A stretch of 64,000 nt of DNA from Paenibacillus qinlingensis. Lineage in GTDB: Bacteria > Bacillota > Bacilli > Paenibacillales > NBRC-103111. Positions 52,004 to 61,320 of this stretch are shown here, piece after piece. Position numbers and translations under genes: made by a program. A model generated the notes under the pieces. It was not told the origin of the DNA, made no database searches, and was given only the letters and a program-made list of their open reading frames with translations. The first letter of the stretch is position 1; every line of letters starts with the position of its first letter. The DNA lies in the NCBI RefSeq assembly GCF_013204845.1, contig NZ_JABMKY010000016.1:1-64000 (forward strand), in the 5' to 3' direction.

Positions 52004-53299
52004 ATGTTAATCAATTTGGTTTTAATCGCACTACTGATTCTCCTTACCGCTTTTTTTGTTGCGACAGAATTTGCTGTTATTCGGATTCGTCCAAGCCGCG
52101 TAGATCAAATGGTTGCAGAAGGCAAGAAAAATGCACTAGCAGTTCAAACCGTTACCTCCAATTTGGATGGTTATTTATCCGCATGTCAACTCGGCATTAC
52201 GATTACAGCTTTAGGGCTTGGTTGGTTAGGTGAGCCCACGGTCGAGAAGCTCCTTGGTCCCTTGTTCCATGGACTTGGTGTAGGTGAAACACTTTCGCAC
52301 ATTTTATCTTTCGGTATCGCCTTTTTATCCATTACCTATATCCATGTTGTTCTTGGTGAACTCGCTCCCAAAACGTTAGCGATCCAGAAAGCTGAAGCCA
52401 TTTCTATTCTAACTGCTCCGTTCATTATCTTTTTTTATAAAATGATGTACCCGTTCATATGGATTTTAAATGGTTCCGCAACGCAGCTTGTAAGAATATT
52501 TGGCGTCAAGCCTGCAAGCGAACATGAGGAAGCTCATTCCGAAGAGGAAATACGCATTATTTTATCAGACAGCCTTGAGAGTGGGAAAATCAATAAGACC
52601 GAATACGGATTTGTGAATCGGATCTTTTCATTCGATGAATTGTTAGCACGTGAAATCATGGTCCCACGTACGGATATGATTTGTCTCTACGCGGATAAAT
52701 CACTTGAAGAGAACATGAACATTATTATTAAAGAACAATATACTCGTTTTCCTGTAGCTAAAGAGAGCAAAGATCATATCATCGGATTCGTGAACACGAA
52801 GCAATTTTTCTTAAGTTATATCTCGAACCCGGATTTTAATTTCAAAGGTTTACTTCAACCGATCATGACGATCCCTGAAGGAATGCCTGTGAAGTCCCTG
52901 CTCAAAAAGATGCAGCGTGAAAATGTACATATCGCTTTGTTGATGGATGAATACGGCGGAACGTCCGGATTGATTACGATTGAAGATATTCTTGAGGAAA
53001 TTGTCGGGGAAATTCGTGATGAATTCGATAAAGATGAACTGCAAGAAATTGACAGGCTAGCCGAAGGACACTACGTGGTAGACGGCAATGCCTTGATCAT
53101 TGAGTTGAATGCTAGATTGGGGCTTGACATCATAGATGAGAATATAGATTCCATCGGTGGCTGGCTATACAGTAAGCAGTCAGAATTGAAAATCGGTGAA
53201 CTCTGGCAGCATCAGGATTGGACTTTCATTGTGCGTGCTAGAGACGCAAATCGAATTCGTCAAATTGAGCTTATTAAAAATCAAATCATACATAAGTAG
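52004..53299 (+). CDS. CNNM/CorC-like membrane protein (DUF21-CBS-CorC/HlyC)
   Basis: This 431-residue protein has a DUF21 membrane domain (hydrophobic from residue 1, with FFVATEFAVIRIRPSRV and YLSACQLGITITALGLGWLGEP). A pair of CBS domains follows at about residues 205-325 (EIMVPRTDMICLYADKSL, then IALLMDEYGGTSGLITIEDILEEIVGEIRDE). A CorC/HlyC domain closes it. Such proteins take part in magnesium or cobalt efflux. AAGGTAGG precedes the ATG. Confidence 0.9.
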   Translation: MLINLVLIALLILLTAFFVATEFAVIRIRPSRVDQMVAEGKKNALAVQTVTSNLDGYLSACQLGITITALGLGWLGEPTVEKLLGPLFHGLGVGETLSHILSFGIAFLSITYIHVVLGELAPKTLAIQKAEAISILTAPFIIFFYKMMYPFIWILNGSATQLVRIFGVKPASEHEEAHSEEEIRIILSDSLESGKINKTEYGFVNRIFSFDELLAREIMVPRTDMICLYADKSLEENMNIIIKEQYTRFPVAKESKDHIIGFVNTKQFFLSYISNPDFNFKGLLQPIMTIPEGMPVKSLLKKMQRENVHIALLMDEYGGTSGLITIEDILEEIVGEIRDEFDKDELQEIDRLAEGHYVVDGNALIIELNARLGLDIIDENIDSIGGWLYSKQSELKIGELWQHQDWTFIVRARDANRIRQIELIKNQIIHK

Positions 53300-53300
53300 A

Positions 53301-53348
53301 AAAAGAGGGTTCCCCGCCGTGATCCATGGCTCAGGGGACCCTCTTTTC
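53301..53348. terminator. Bidirectional terminator between CNNM and aminopeptidase genes
   Basis: AAAAGAGGGTTCCCC pairs with GGGGACCCTCTTTT (one bulge), with T-runs on both strands. Confidence 0.85.
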
Positions 53349-53352
53349 TATT

Positions 53353-54585
53353 CTAAAACGCCCAATTTCCTTGGCGGAAGATCGGCACGATGGAGCCATC
53401 TGCGAGCTCGCCGTCAATATCCATCTCGGCAGAGCCTATCATAAAGTCGACGTGAATGAGACTGTCATTCAGTCCTGCTTGCAGTTGTTCTTCTTTGGTC
53501 AGCTTCGTACCACCTTCAATACAAGTCGGGAAGGCACGACCGAGCGCCAGATGATTTGAAGCATTTTCATCATAGAGCGTATTGAAAAAGATTAGATTCG
53601 TGTTCGAAATCGGAGACACATGCGGTACAAGGGCAATTTCGCCTAGGAAGTGCGCGCCTTCATCCATCTCGATCATCGCTTGCAGCGATTCAAAGCCTTG
53701 CTCCGCTGTGTAGTGAGTGACACGGCCTTGCTCAAAGGTGATCGAGAAGTTGTCGATCAAGCTGCCTTGATAGCTCAGCGGCTTAGAACTGCGGACCGTC
53801 CCATTCGTTCCTAGACGGTTCGGAGAAATGAACACTTCCTCTGTCGGAATGTTCGGGTTGAAATCGAAGCCGCCCCTTTCGTTCGTCGCCGAACCCCCAC
53901 GCCAAATGTGCTGAGGTGGAAGCTCAACTGTAAGTTCAGTGCCTGGGGCACGGTAATGAATTTTATGAAATTGCTGCTCATTCAATTGTTCCCGTTTGCT
54001 GCGAAGAGTAGCGTTGTGATCCTGCCACGTTTGTACCGGATTTTCTTGATCTACGCGGGTAGCCTCAAAGATTGCATTCCAAAGGGCTGTGACCGCGGCT
54101 TGATCTTCGAGATCAGGGAATACTTTTTGTGCCCATGCTAGGGAAGGGGCAGCAATAATGGACCATGTCATTTTGTAAGAGGACATGTATTCACGCCATT
54201 TGACCAGCAGGGGACCTGCCGCTTTCGCATTCGCTGAGATTCTAGCAGGATCTACATCCTTCAGCAGCTCTGGGTTGTCCGCGTCGATCCATAAGTAGGC
54301 GCCGTTGCTTTCCGCTAACTCAGTCAGTGCTTGCGCACGCCAAGCTGGGTATTCATTGAATGATTCATCAGGTGCGTGTGTATATCGGATTTGGGTGCAG
54401 ATTTCATCCTGCCATTCAATATGTACATGCTTAGCGCCAGCTTCATACGCTTTACGAGTGATGAGTCTTACGAATTCGGGGTGCCCAATTGGCGCATTAA
54501 TCCAAAGCGATTGACCAGCTTGAATGTTGAGTGCTACTCGAACAGTCAGCTCCGCATATTTCTCAAGATTGTGTTCAAACGTCAT
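53353..54585 (-). CDS. M29-family aminopeptidase (AmpS/PepS-like)
   Basis: This metallo-aminopeptidase has 410 residues. The M29 signature residues are seen as FNPNIPTEEVFISPNRLGTNG (Glu), GAHFLGEIALVPHVSPIS (Glu and His) and NTNLIFFNTLYDENASNHLALG (Tyr, Asp and His). The N-terminal EKYAELTVRVALNIQAGQSLWI is typical. AAAAGGAGG precedes ATG 54585; the longer frame (from 54648) adds 21 residues with no site. It acts in the cytoplasm on short peptides. Confidence 0.93.
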   Translation of the reverse strand: MTFEHNLEKYAELTVRVALNIQAGQSLWINAPIGHPEFVRLITRKAYEAGAKHVHIEWQDEICTQIRYTHAPDESFNEYPAWRAQALTELAESNGAYLWIDADNPELLKDVDPARISANAKAAGPLLVKWREYMSSYKMTWSIIAAPSLAWAQKVFPDLEDQAAVTALWNAIFEATRVDQENPVQTWQDHNATLRSKREQLNEQQFHKIHYRAPGTELTVELPPQHIWRGGSATNERGGFDFNPNIPTEEVFISPNRLGTNGTVRSSKPLSYQGSLIDNFSITFEQGRVTHYTAEQGFESLQAMIEMDEGAHFLGEIALVPHVSPISNTNLIFFNTLYDENASNHLALGRAFPTCIEGGTKLTKEEQLQAGLNDSLIHVDFMIGSAEMDIDGELADGSIVPIFRQGNWAF

Positions 54586-54754
54586 TAGATAAATCCTCCT
54601 TTTATAGCGTCTTGTTTGAAGTTTATCGCTCTGCTCGCCGACTGTCAAATAAATTTTACCGTTGATGCGAATCGTTTTTCAAAATGTATCTGAGTTGTCA
54701 TTGCATGGAATTTTGACATTTGTTTACACTAGGGGCAGGAGGTGAATTGCGTTC

Positions 54755-55687
54755 ATGCGCTATGAATGGCTATTGGGCCTGTTGCTGCTTGCCCAGCCCA
54801 AAGAATTACCTTTTCAACTATCAGATAACCCGAATGGCGAGAAGATGGCTCAGATTAGGCGAGAGCCCATTACGACACATCTCTTGGATGTTCCACTGGT
54901 AGATACACAGAAATTAAACCGGCTTGCGGAGCAAATTGACAAATCGATATATCGAAAGCCGATTAACGCAACCATTAGTGACAGTGGTGGCATTGTGAAA
55001 GAGATTGCAGGCGTTCGACTGAATCGACGCGCATTTCTCGATCAGTTCTATGGGCAATTTTATTCAGAAGGCCCCATGAATGTGGCATTGCCGTTGCAAA
55101 CCCTATATCCCAAAGTAGATAGTGAACTGCTTGCCAGCATTCGAGTCCGTCCAATAGGCTATTATGTTACCTATTTTAATTCACGCAATAGTCACCGTGT
55201 TACGAATCTCAAATTAGCCACACAGGCGATCAACAATTATGTTGTACAGCCGAATGAGACATTCTCATTCAATCGTGTTGTAGGCGTTCGAACTCCGAAC
55301 AGAGGGTATATGTCCGCTAAGGTGATTGTAAGAGGGGAATTCTCCGAGGGAATCGGCGGCGGTATTTGTCAAATATCATCAACGCTGTTTAATGCGGTTG
55401 ACCGTGCAGGTCTTACGATTATTGAAAGGTACTCCCACAGCCGATCGGTGCCTTACGTGCCCCATGGAAGAGATGCTACCGTGAATTGGGGCGGGCCTGA
55501 TTTTAGTTTCAGAAATGATTATAATCAGCCTATTTTAATTCGCGCACATGTATTGTCTGGTTCTGTCCATATCAGCATTTCGTCTTCGGATGGGGTTAAT
55601 GTCAAATCCCGACATGTGCCTGGTGCAACAGAAGCGATCCCAGAAGAAATTGAAACGAATTCAAATGTTAAGAATACGCTCCCTTAG
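54755..55687 (+). CDS. VanW-family protein
   Basis: This 310-residue protein carries the VanW domain near residues 160-280: VVQPNETFSFNRVVGVRTPNRGY, then FSEGIGGGICQISSTLFNAVDRAGL and HSRSVPYVPHGRDATVNWGGPDFSFRNDY. It is related to the accessory VanW of glycopeptide-resistance clusters and to YoaR-like proteins. No van genes accompany it. A weak hydrophobic N-terminus (residues 4-13) is short for a signal peptide. GGAGGTG precedes the ATG by 12 bases. Function unknown. Confidence 0.85.
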   Translation: MRYEWLLGLLLLAQPKELPFQLSDNPNGEKMAQIRREPITTHLLDVPLVDTQKLNRLAEQIDKSIYRKPINATISDSGGIVKEIAGVRLNRRAFLDQFYGQFYSEGPMNVALPLQTLYPKVDSELLASIRVRPIGYYVTYFNSRNSHRVTNLKLATQAINNYVVQPNETFSFNRVVGVRTPNRGYMSAKVIVRGEFSEGIGGGICQISSTLFNAVDRAGLTIIERYSHSRSVPYVPHGRDATVNWGGPDFSFRNDYNQPILIRAHVLSGSVHISISSSDGVNVKSRHVPGATEAIPEEIETNSNVKNTLP

Positions 55688-55737
55688 CAGATATGAACCC
55701 TTCTCAAGGTCAAGATATGCATATTTTATGAAATAAA

Positions 55738-55772
55738 AGCACGAAATCGCAAGATTTCTGAGCTGATTTTTT
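55738..55772 (+). terminator. Terminator after the VanW-like gene
   Basis: GAAATC and GATTTC around a GCAA tetraloop, extended by AGC/GCT, are followed by six Ts. Confidence 0.65.
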
Positions 55773-55822
55773 GCTAATATAGATGGCAGATCATTCAGCT
55801 TGAGAAGGGTGGAAATTCCTTT

Positions 55823-57223
55823 ATGAAAACGTTTTTAGACGAAAATTTCTTGCTTAACAATGAAACTGCCGTACATCTTTTTCATGAATATGCCAAAGAA
55901 TTGCCGATTATTGACTATCACTGCCACTTAAGTCCTAAGGAAATTTATGAAAATAAACAATTTAACAACATCACCGAAGCTTGGTTATACGGTGATCACT
56001 ACAAATGGCGGATGATGCGTGCCAATGGTATCGACGAGTCCAAAATTACGGGAGAAGCTAGTGATTATGATCGCTTTGTAGCATGGGCTTCCACACTTCC
56101 TATGGCAATTGGCAATCCGTTGTACCACTGGTCCCACATGGAGCTACAAACGTATTTCGGTGTGTACGATATCATTAATGAGCAGAATGCACCAACAATT
56201 TGGGAAAAAGTGAATGCGAAGCTGGCTGAGGGTGGATCCCGCGCCAGAGACCTAATTACAAACTCCAAAGTAACGGTGATTTGTACAACTGACGATCCTG
56301 TGGATTCTTTGGAATACCACATCCTAATCAAAGAAATCGAAGGATTCAATACACAAGTATTGCCTTCCTACCGTCCGGATAAAGCGCTTGAAATCAACCG
56401 TGCTACATTCCTTCCGTGGATTGCTCAACTTGAAAAAGCGGTAGGAACACCGATCCGCACGTATGATGATTTATTGGCTGGTTTAGAAAGCCGCGCTGTC
56501 TTCTTTGACTCTGTAGGCTGTAAAGTATCTGACCATGCGTTGGATTATGTACCGTTCGCGGCAGCGACCAAAGAAGAAGTTGACGCGATCTTCGCGGCAG
56601 GTCTTGCTGGTCAACCCGTAAGCCTGGAAGACGAGAAGAAGTACAAGGCATTCACGCTCATCTTCTTAGGCGGCATCTACAAGAAATTGGATTGGGCCAT
56701 GCAATATCATATCAATGCTTCGCGTAACAACAATGGACAGGCATTCGCGAAACTAGGTCCAGATACAGGATTTGACTCCATCGGTGACAGCCCTGTTGCG
56801 GGTGCGTTAACGGGACTCTTATCCGCACTTGCCGTAGCGGATTCCTTGCCGCGTACCATTCTCTATTCCCTGAACGCGCGGGATAACGAGATTCTTGCTT
56901 CTTTGATGGGCAGCTTCCAAGGCGATGGCATCGCTGGCAAAATCCAATTGGGCGCCGCATGGTGGTTCAATGATACGCGCGACGGCATGATCTCCCAAAT
57001 GAAATCCCTAGGCAACTTCGGTTTGCTAGGTCGTTTCGTTGGGATGCTAACGGATTCCCGCAGCTTCTTGTCCTACACGCGCCATGACTACTTCCGTCGC
57101 ATTCTCTGCAATATGATTGGTGAGTGGGTTGAAGCAGGCGAGTTCCCGAACGACGAGCAGTTGTTGAAACAGCTAGTACAAGGCATTTCCTACAACAATG
57201 CAAAACAATATTTCAGTTTCTAA
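55823..57223 (+). CDS. uxaC: Glucuronate isomerase
   Basis: It interconverts D-glucuronate and D-fructuronate (and galacturonate and tagaturonate) in pectin and xylan breakdown. The 466-residue enzyme of the amidohydrolase superfamily has the family opening LLNNETAVHLFHEYAKELPIIDYHCHLSPKEI with the metal-binding His pair. NPLYHWSHMELQTYFGV, VICTTDDPVDSLEYH and the late MLTDSRSFLSYTRHDYFRRILCNMIG are also typical. GAAGGGTGG precedes the ATG. It stands alone rather than in an uxa/uxu operon. Confidence 0.96.
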   Translation: MKTFLDENFLLNNETAVHLFHEYAKELPIIDYHCHLSPKEIYENKQFNNITEAWLYGDHYKWRMMRANGIDESKITGEASDYDRFVAWASTLPMAIGNPLYHWSHMELQTYFGVYDIINEQNAPTIWEKVNAKLAEGGSRARDLITNSKVTVICTTDDPVDSLEYHILIKEIEGFNTQVLPSYRPDKALEINRATFLPWIAQLEKAVGTPIRTYDDLLAGLESRAVFFDSVGCKVSDHALDYVPFAAATKEEVDAIFAAGLAGQPVSLEDEKKYKAFTLIFLGGIYKKLDWAMQYHINASRNNNGQAFAKLGPDTGFDSIGDSPVAGALTGLLSALAVADSLPRTILYSLNARDNEILASLMGSFQGDGIAGKIQLGAAWWFNDTRDGMISQMKSLGNFGLLGRFVGMLTDSRSFLSYTRHDYFRRILCNMIGEWVEAGEFPNDEQLLKQLVQGISYNNAKQYFSF

Positions 57224-57229
57224 CTGACA

Positions 57230-57268
57230 AACCTTTGTGTGAGCGTGAGCTTGCACGAAGGTTTTTTT
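57230..57268 (+). terminator. Terminator after uxaC
   Basis: AACCTTTGTG and CACGAAGGTT form a 10-bp stem with one G-T pair, followed by seven Ts. Confidence 0.88.
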
Positions 57269-57308
57269 ATTTGTGGAGGATCCGCGGCCGGCTGTTGGTG
57301 GGAGTGGA

Positions 57309-57580
57309 GGGCATGATTAGTTTGGTGATAGTAGTGAAGAGTAGAGAAAGGATGAGTGTTGGGCAGGCTAGTTTGGTGAGAGTAGTGGAGTGAAAAGTGA
57401 GGATGAGTGTTGGGCAGGCTAGTTCGGTGAGAGTAGTGGAGTGAAGAGTGAGGAAGAGTGGAGGACGGGCTTAGTTTGGAGAGAGTGGTGGAGTGAAGCG
57501 TGAGGAAGAGTGGAGGGCAGGCTTAGTTTGGTGAGAGTGGTGGAGAGAAGAGTGGGGATGAGTGGGTTGGAGTGAAGAAA
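57309..57580. repeat. Purine-rich minisatellite, about five 51-52 bp units
   Basis: Diverged units start near 57309, 57361, 57412, 57463 and 57515. Each contains a GGGCAGGCT-like word, then AGTTTGGTGAGAGTAGTGGAGTGA and GTGAGGAAGAGTG. The plus strand is almost free of C. No ORF is favoured. It lies after the uxaC terminator. Confidence 0.85.
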
Positions 57581-57624
57581 TGGAACCAGAGAGAGGCTTC
57601 ACGCCCGGATCCGCGCTCCACGGC

Positions 57625-57830
57625 GTGAATAAATGGATTTTATACAGTTAATATCTCACTTATTTCGTGAAAATGTTAATTAGATGGATTTTATGTTGTT
57701 AATTTAACGGAGGTTAGCCAAATTGATCCGATTTCGTCAAATTAGCTACATATTTTCCATCTATCTTGAAAAATCGAGGGGATTTCCCTGAAATAGCTGT
57801 ACATTTTCCAGTTAGATGAAGCCTAGGGGC
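57625..57830. repeat. Copy E of the dispersed intergenic palindromic repeat
   Basis: AAATGGATTTTATACAGTTAAT (about 57632) and AGATGGATTTTATGTTGTTAAT (about 57682) face TTAGCTACATATTTTCCATCTA and AATAGCTGTACATTTTCCAGTTA (about 57739-57818). The words match copies B and D in both orientations. Confidence 0.65.
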
Positions 57831-57872
57831 TTGGAGGGGGTTCGGAGGTCTCGAAATCCTGATAATAAATCG

Positions 57873-57917
57873 GAAAAAACTCCCCCTCACATTCATCATT
57901 GAAGTGAAAGGGGAGTC
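57873..57917 (-). terminator. Terminator of the GH31 gene
   Basis: On the minus strand ACTCCCC and GGGGAGT, extended by TTTCAC/GTGAG, form a stem followed by six Ts. Confidence 0.8.
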
Positions 57918-57930
57918 TATTTACGTTGGA

Positions 57931-60252
57931 TCAGATGGTTAGAGAAATAGCTGAGTTTGTGTTGACAGGCGTTACTTTCAGGCCATGCTCATGCGGTAAA
58001 AGAGTGCCATTTTCAACGTTAGTTACGGATGTTATGCCTCTAAGTACAAGGATCCAAGTGGCTGAATTGCCCGCCGGAATGATCTGGATGACATTGCCGT
58101 TGCGCGTAACCGTGAGGGTAAACTCCGCTTTCGTTGTCGGATGATACACGCGGGAAACGGCTTCATGTCCGTCCTCTAACTCAAATAGGTGGAATTCGCT
58201 ATTCGCCAAGTAATCATAGTCTGGTTTCGTATCAACCGTTCCAATCGCTAACAACGTGTTCGGTCGGACGAGGAGCGGGATGCTCATGTAATCATGGTGC
58301 TCCTTATACCACCGATTGCCTTCGGCTTTTGCCCCAGTTAAGAAATGTGTCCAAGTTCCGGCAGGCAGATAGTAGGATGCTTCCCCTGAGTCATCAAAAA
58401 TAGGCGCAACTAACAGGGAATCTCCAATCATATACTGACGATCTAAGTGATCGCACGTCGGATCATCACCGAATTCCAGCACCATCGCACGCATCAACGG
58501 TAATCCGAGCCTCGAGGCATCAACAGCCGTTTGGAACATATAAGGCATCAATCTGCTTTTGAGCTTGGTGAAAAAGCGCAAGACATCAACCGCTTCCTCA
58601 TCATACATCCATGGCACTCGGTACGAACGGCTGCCATGTAGACGACTATGGCTGGAGAGAAGACCGAATGCTGCCCAACGTTTATACAGGTCAGCGCTAG
58701 ATGTACTTTCAAATCCTCCGATGTCGTGACTCCAGAAGCCGAATCCCGAAAGTCCAAGCGATAGGCCGCCTCGCAGACTTTCAGCCATGGATTCGTATGT
58801 AGCCGTACAATCTCCGCCCCAATGGACAGGGAATTGTTGTCCGCCAGCTGTTGCGGAACGCGCGAACAAGGCAGCTTCCCCCTTGCCAAGCTTCTCTTCT
58901 AACACATCGAAGACCACTTTGTTATACAGTTGCGTATAGTAATTGTGCATTTTGACAGGATCAGAACCGTCATAGTAGACGACATCTGTTGGAATGCGTT
59001 CACCGAAATCTGTCTTGAACGAGTCAACACCCATATCGACAAGCTTTCTTAGTTTCGCAGCGTACCATTCACAGGCGGCAGGGTTCGTAAAGTCGACGAT
59101 GCCCATGCCAGGTTGCCACATATCCCACTGCCATGCATCTCCGTTTGGTCTTTGCAGCAAATAACCACCTTGCATACCTTCTTCAAACATCGGGGAACGT
59201 TGGGCGATATAGGGATTGATCCACAAGCAGATTTTCAAGCCTTTGCTTTTGAGCCGCTGCAACATCTGTTCGGGCTCTGGGAATATCCGCGTATCCCACT
59301 CAAAATCGCACCAATGGAACTCGCGCATCCAGAAGCAATCGAAATGGAAGACGTGAAGCGGTAATTCGCGTTCAGCCATACCATCTATGAAGCTTGTTAC
59401 TGTGGATTCGTCATAGTTGGTCGTGAACGAAGTGGTCAGCCAGAGTCCGAAGGTCCACGCTGGCGGCAGCGCGGGCTTTCCAGTTAGCGTAGTGTAATTG
59501 CCAAGTACTTCCTTTAAATTAGCCCCGCCAATCAGGAAATAGTCGAGATATTCACCTTCTACACTGAATTGCACCTTAGAAACTTTCTCGGAGGCAACCT
59601 CAAAGGACACGTTCTCGGGGTGATTAATGAAAACACCATACCCTTTATTGGTGATGTAGAAAGGAATGTTTTTGTACGATTGTTCGGAGTTCGTTCCTCC
59701 ATCACGATTCCAGATATCAACGCTTTGCCCGTTTTTGACAAAGGAAGTAAAACGTTCACCAAGCCCATAGACACTCTCTCCAACGCCAAGGTCTAATTGA
59801 TCTCTTACATAAGTTGTAGCGTTATCCGAGATTACGTATCCGATGCTCTTTAAGCCGCTGGAAGTAAGCTTACGCCCCTCGTAATCAAATGCAAGACGCC
59901 AAGGTTGATCTCTTCGAATGCTGGCCCTTAAATTGCCGCTGGTTAAGCTTGCTTCTATTTTATTTGCCTCTATTTGCAGGGAATGGCTCTCATCTGTGTT
60001 GAGTGAAAAGTAGGGACCGACTTGTTTCTTTCCTTTATGATGATAAATTTGAACACGAATAACATCCTTCAAGGGGGAACTTAATTTGACTTCGATAAGG
60101 GGGGTGTCTAATTCTCCAGCTCGGTCTATGATCGGTTTAGGCGGGCCGAAAAGGGTCAGAGAACGATCGGTTGTATACACATCATGTACTTCAACAGGAC
60201 TAATAATTTGGTATTCTTTGCGGGTCATCCATTGACCATCACTAAATTTCAA
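57931..60252 (-). CDS. yicI: GH31 alpha-xylosidase (YicI-like)
   Basis: It removes alpha-xylose from isoprimeverose and xyloglucan fragments. The 773-residue enzyme has the N-terminal beta-sandwich, then the barrel with FHFDCFWMREFHWCDFEWD and the nucleophile Asp415 in FKTDFGERIP. Later come GGDCTATYESMAESLRGGLSLGLSGFGFWSHDIGGF and GSRSYRVPW. The nucleophile position is close to Asp416 of E. coli YicI. AAGGAG stands 9 bases before a TTG at 60252, which gives the family's usual MKFSDGQW opening; the TTG at 60261 is too close to the site. A divergent AraC regulator is adjacent. Confidence 0.93.
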   Translation of the reverse strand: MKFSDGQWMTRKEYQIISPVEVHDVYTTDRSLTLFGPPKPIIDRAGELDTPLIEVKLSSPLKDVIRVQIYHHKGKKQVGPYFSLNTDESHSLQIEANKIEASLTSGNLRASIRRDQPWRLAFDYEGRKLTSSGLKSIGYVISDNATTYVRDQLDLGVGESVYGLGERFTSFVKNGQSVDIWNRDGGTNSEQSYKNIPFYITNKGYGVFINHPENVSFEVASEKVSKVQFSVEGEYLDYFLIGGANLKEVLGNYTTLTGKPALPPAWTFGLWLTTSFTTNYDESTVTSFIDGMAERELPLHVFHFDCFWMREFHWCDFEWDTRIFPEPEQMLQRLKSKGLKICLWINPYIAQRSPMFEEGMQGGYLLQRPNGDAWQWDMWQPGMGIVDFTNPAACEWYAAKLRKLVDMGVDSFKTDFGERIPTDVVYYDGSDPVKMHNYYTQLYNKVVFDVLEEKLGKGEAALFARSATAGGQQFPVHWGGDCTATYESMAESLRGGLSLGLSGFGFWSHDIGGFESTSSADLYKRWAAFGLLSSHSRLHGSRSYRVPWMYDEEAVDVLRFFTKLKSRLMPYMFQTAVDASRLGLPLMRAMVLEFGDDPTCDHLDRQYMIGDSLLVAPIFDDSGEASYYLPAGTWTHFLTGAKAEGNRWYKEHHDYMSIPLLVRPNTLLAIGTVDTKPDYDYLANSEFHLFELEDGHEAVSRVYHPTTKAEFTLTVTRNGNVIQIIPAGNSATWILVLRGITSVTNVENGTLLPHEHGLKVTPVNTNSAISLTI

Positions 60253-60319
60253 AGCAGTCAACTCCTTAAATGTGAACTGTATAACTATATTGATAAATTT
60301 ATGAGTCTTTGATTAAAAG

Positions 60320-60333
60320 TGTAATCGCTTTAT
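60320..60333. promoter_or_regulatory. Candidate CcpA (cre) site between yicI and the AraC gene
   Basis: TGTAATCGCTTTAT matches 12 of 14 cre consensus positions. It lies in the 147-base gap between the divergent genes. Confidence 0.35.
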
Positions 60334-60399
60334 GATATGATTGTCTTGCAGGATGCTGATACAGAAATATAACAATTTTGATATAAGGAGTGCTACGCT

Positions 60400-61320
60400 A
60401 TGAATTTGGATGACTTGCATGAAGGTCGAATTCACGGCGATCTCATGTTCCCGCTAAGTGTGTACCAGGTTGAGAAAGTCAATGACGTTTTCTTCAACTA
60501 CCACTGGCATGAGGAAATTGAATTTATATATATGACGCAAGGAAGCGCATGCTTCTATATTGGTTCCTCTTTGACGGAACTTCAGCAAGGTGAATCGCTG
60601 CTCATTCCGAGTGGTCAATTACATGCATGTTATCCTGCGAGCGAATTTCCTGCCTATTTTCATGCTATCGTCTTTGATTCCCATTTACTCAGCAGCAGTG
60701 CTTATGATGTTATCCAAAGTAAATACATACAGCCGTGGATGGAACAACGATTGATCTTGCCTAGCATCTACCGTTCAACAGATTCGTGGGAACAACATGT
60801 ACGCCCGATGCTCGTGGATATTATTAAGCAATTCGAGGGAAAGCCACTAGGTTATGAGCTCAAAATAAAGGCCAATCTGCTCGCGATATTCGCTGAGTTG
60901 CTGCCACATGGTGAACTATCCGCTGATCTGCCTCGAAACGCAATACAAGGAAGTAAAATTGAGAGAATTAAGCCTGCGCTTCAATTTATGCATGAGCAAT
61001 ATAATCAACGGATTATGATTCCTGAACTCGCAGGCTTGATCGGGATGAGTGAAGGACATTTCTGTCGGTTTTTCAAAGCAATCGTCAAAAAGACACCCAT
61101 CGAATACCTCAACTTCTATAGAGTCGAGAAAGCGATGAAGTGTCTGGAAGATCCAAAGATCAAAATCATTGATGTTGCGAGTGAGGTTGGCTTCGAGAGT
61201 CCGAGTTACTTTATTAAGACGTTTAAAGCGTTGAAACAGATGACACCGTCCAATTATCGTAAATTGATCAGAGACTCAGATGCATCATCTTCCGGCATTC
61301 CAATGGAGTCTGCGACGTAA
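60400..61320 (+). CDS. AraC-family regulator with cupin sensor domain
   Basis: This 306-residue regulator has an N-terminal cupin-like sugar-sensing part (YHWHEEIEFIYMTQGSACFYI, then LLIPSGQLHACYPASE) and a C-terminal AraC double helix-turn-helix (IGMSEGHFCRFFKAIVKKTPIEYLNFYRVEKAMKCL, then SEVGFESPSYFIKTFKAL). AAGGAG precedes the ATG. It is divergent from yicI and is its probable regulator. Its last 53 bases overlap the antisense end of the next AraC gene. Confidence 0.88.
   Translation: MNLDDLHEGRIHGDLMFPLSVYQVEKVNDVFFNYHWHEEIEFIYMTQGSACFYIGSSLTELQQGESLLIPSGQLHACYPASEFPAYFHAIVFDSHLLSSSAYDVIQSKYIQPWMEQRLILPSIYRSTDSWEQHVRPMLVDIIKQFEGKPLGYELKIKANLLAIFAELLPHGELSADLPRNAIQGSKIERIKPALQFMHEQYNQRIMIPELAGLIGMSEGHFCRFFKAIVKKTPIEYLNFYRVEKAMKCLEDPKIKIIDVASEVGFESPSYFIKTFKALKQMTPSNYRKLIRDSDASSSGIPMESAT

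Noticed and set aside
57309..57580. Second CRISPR-like or coding repeat array
   Set aside because: No spacers, and the frames are broken between units; best read as a minisatellite.
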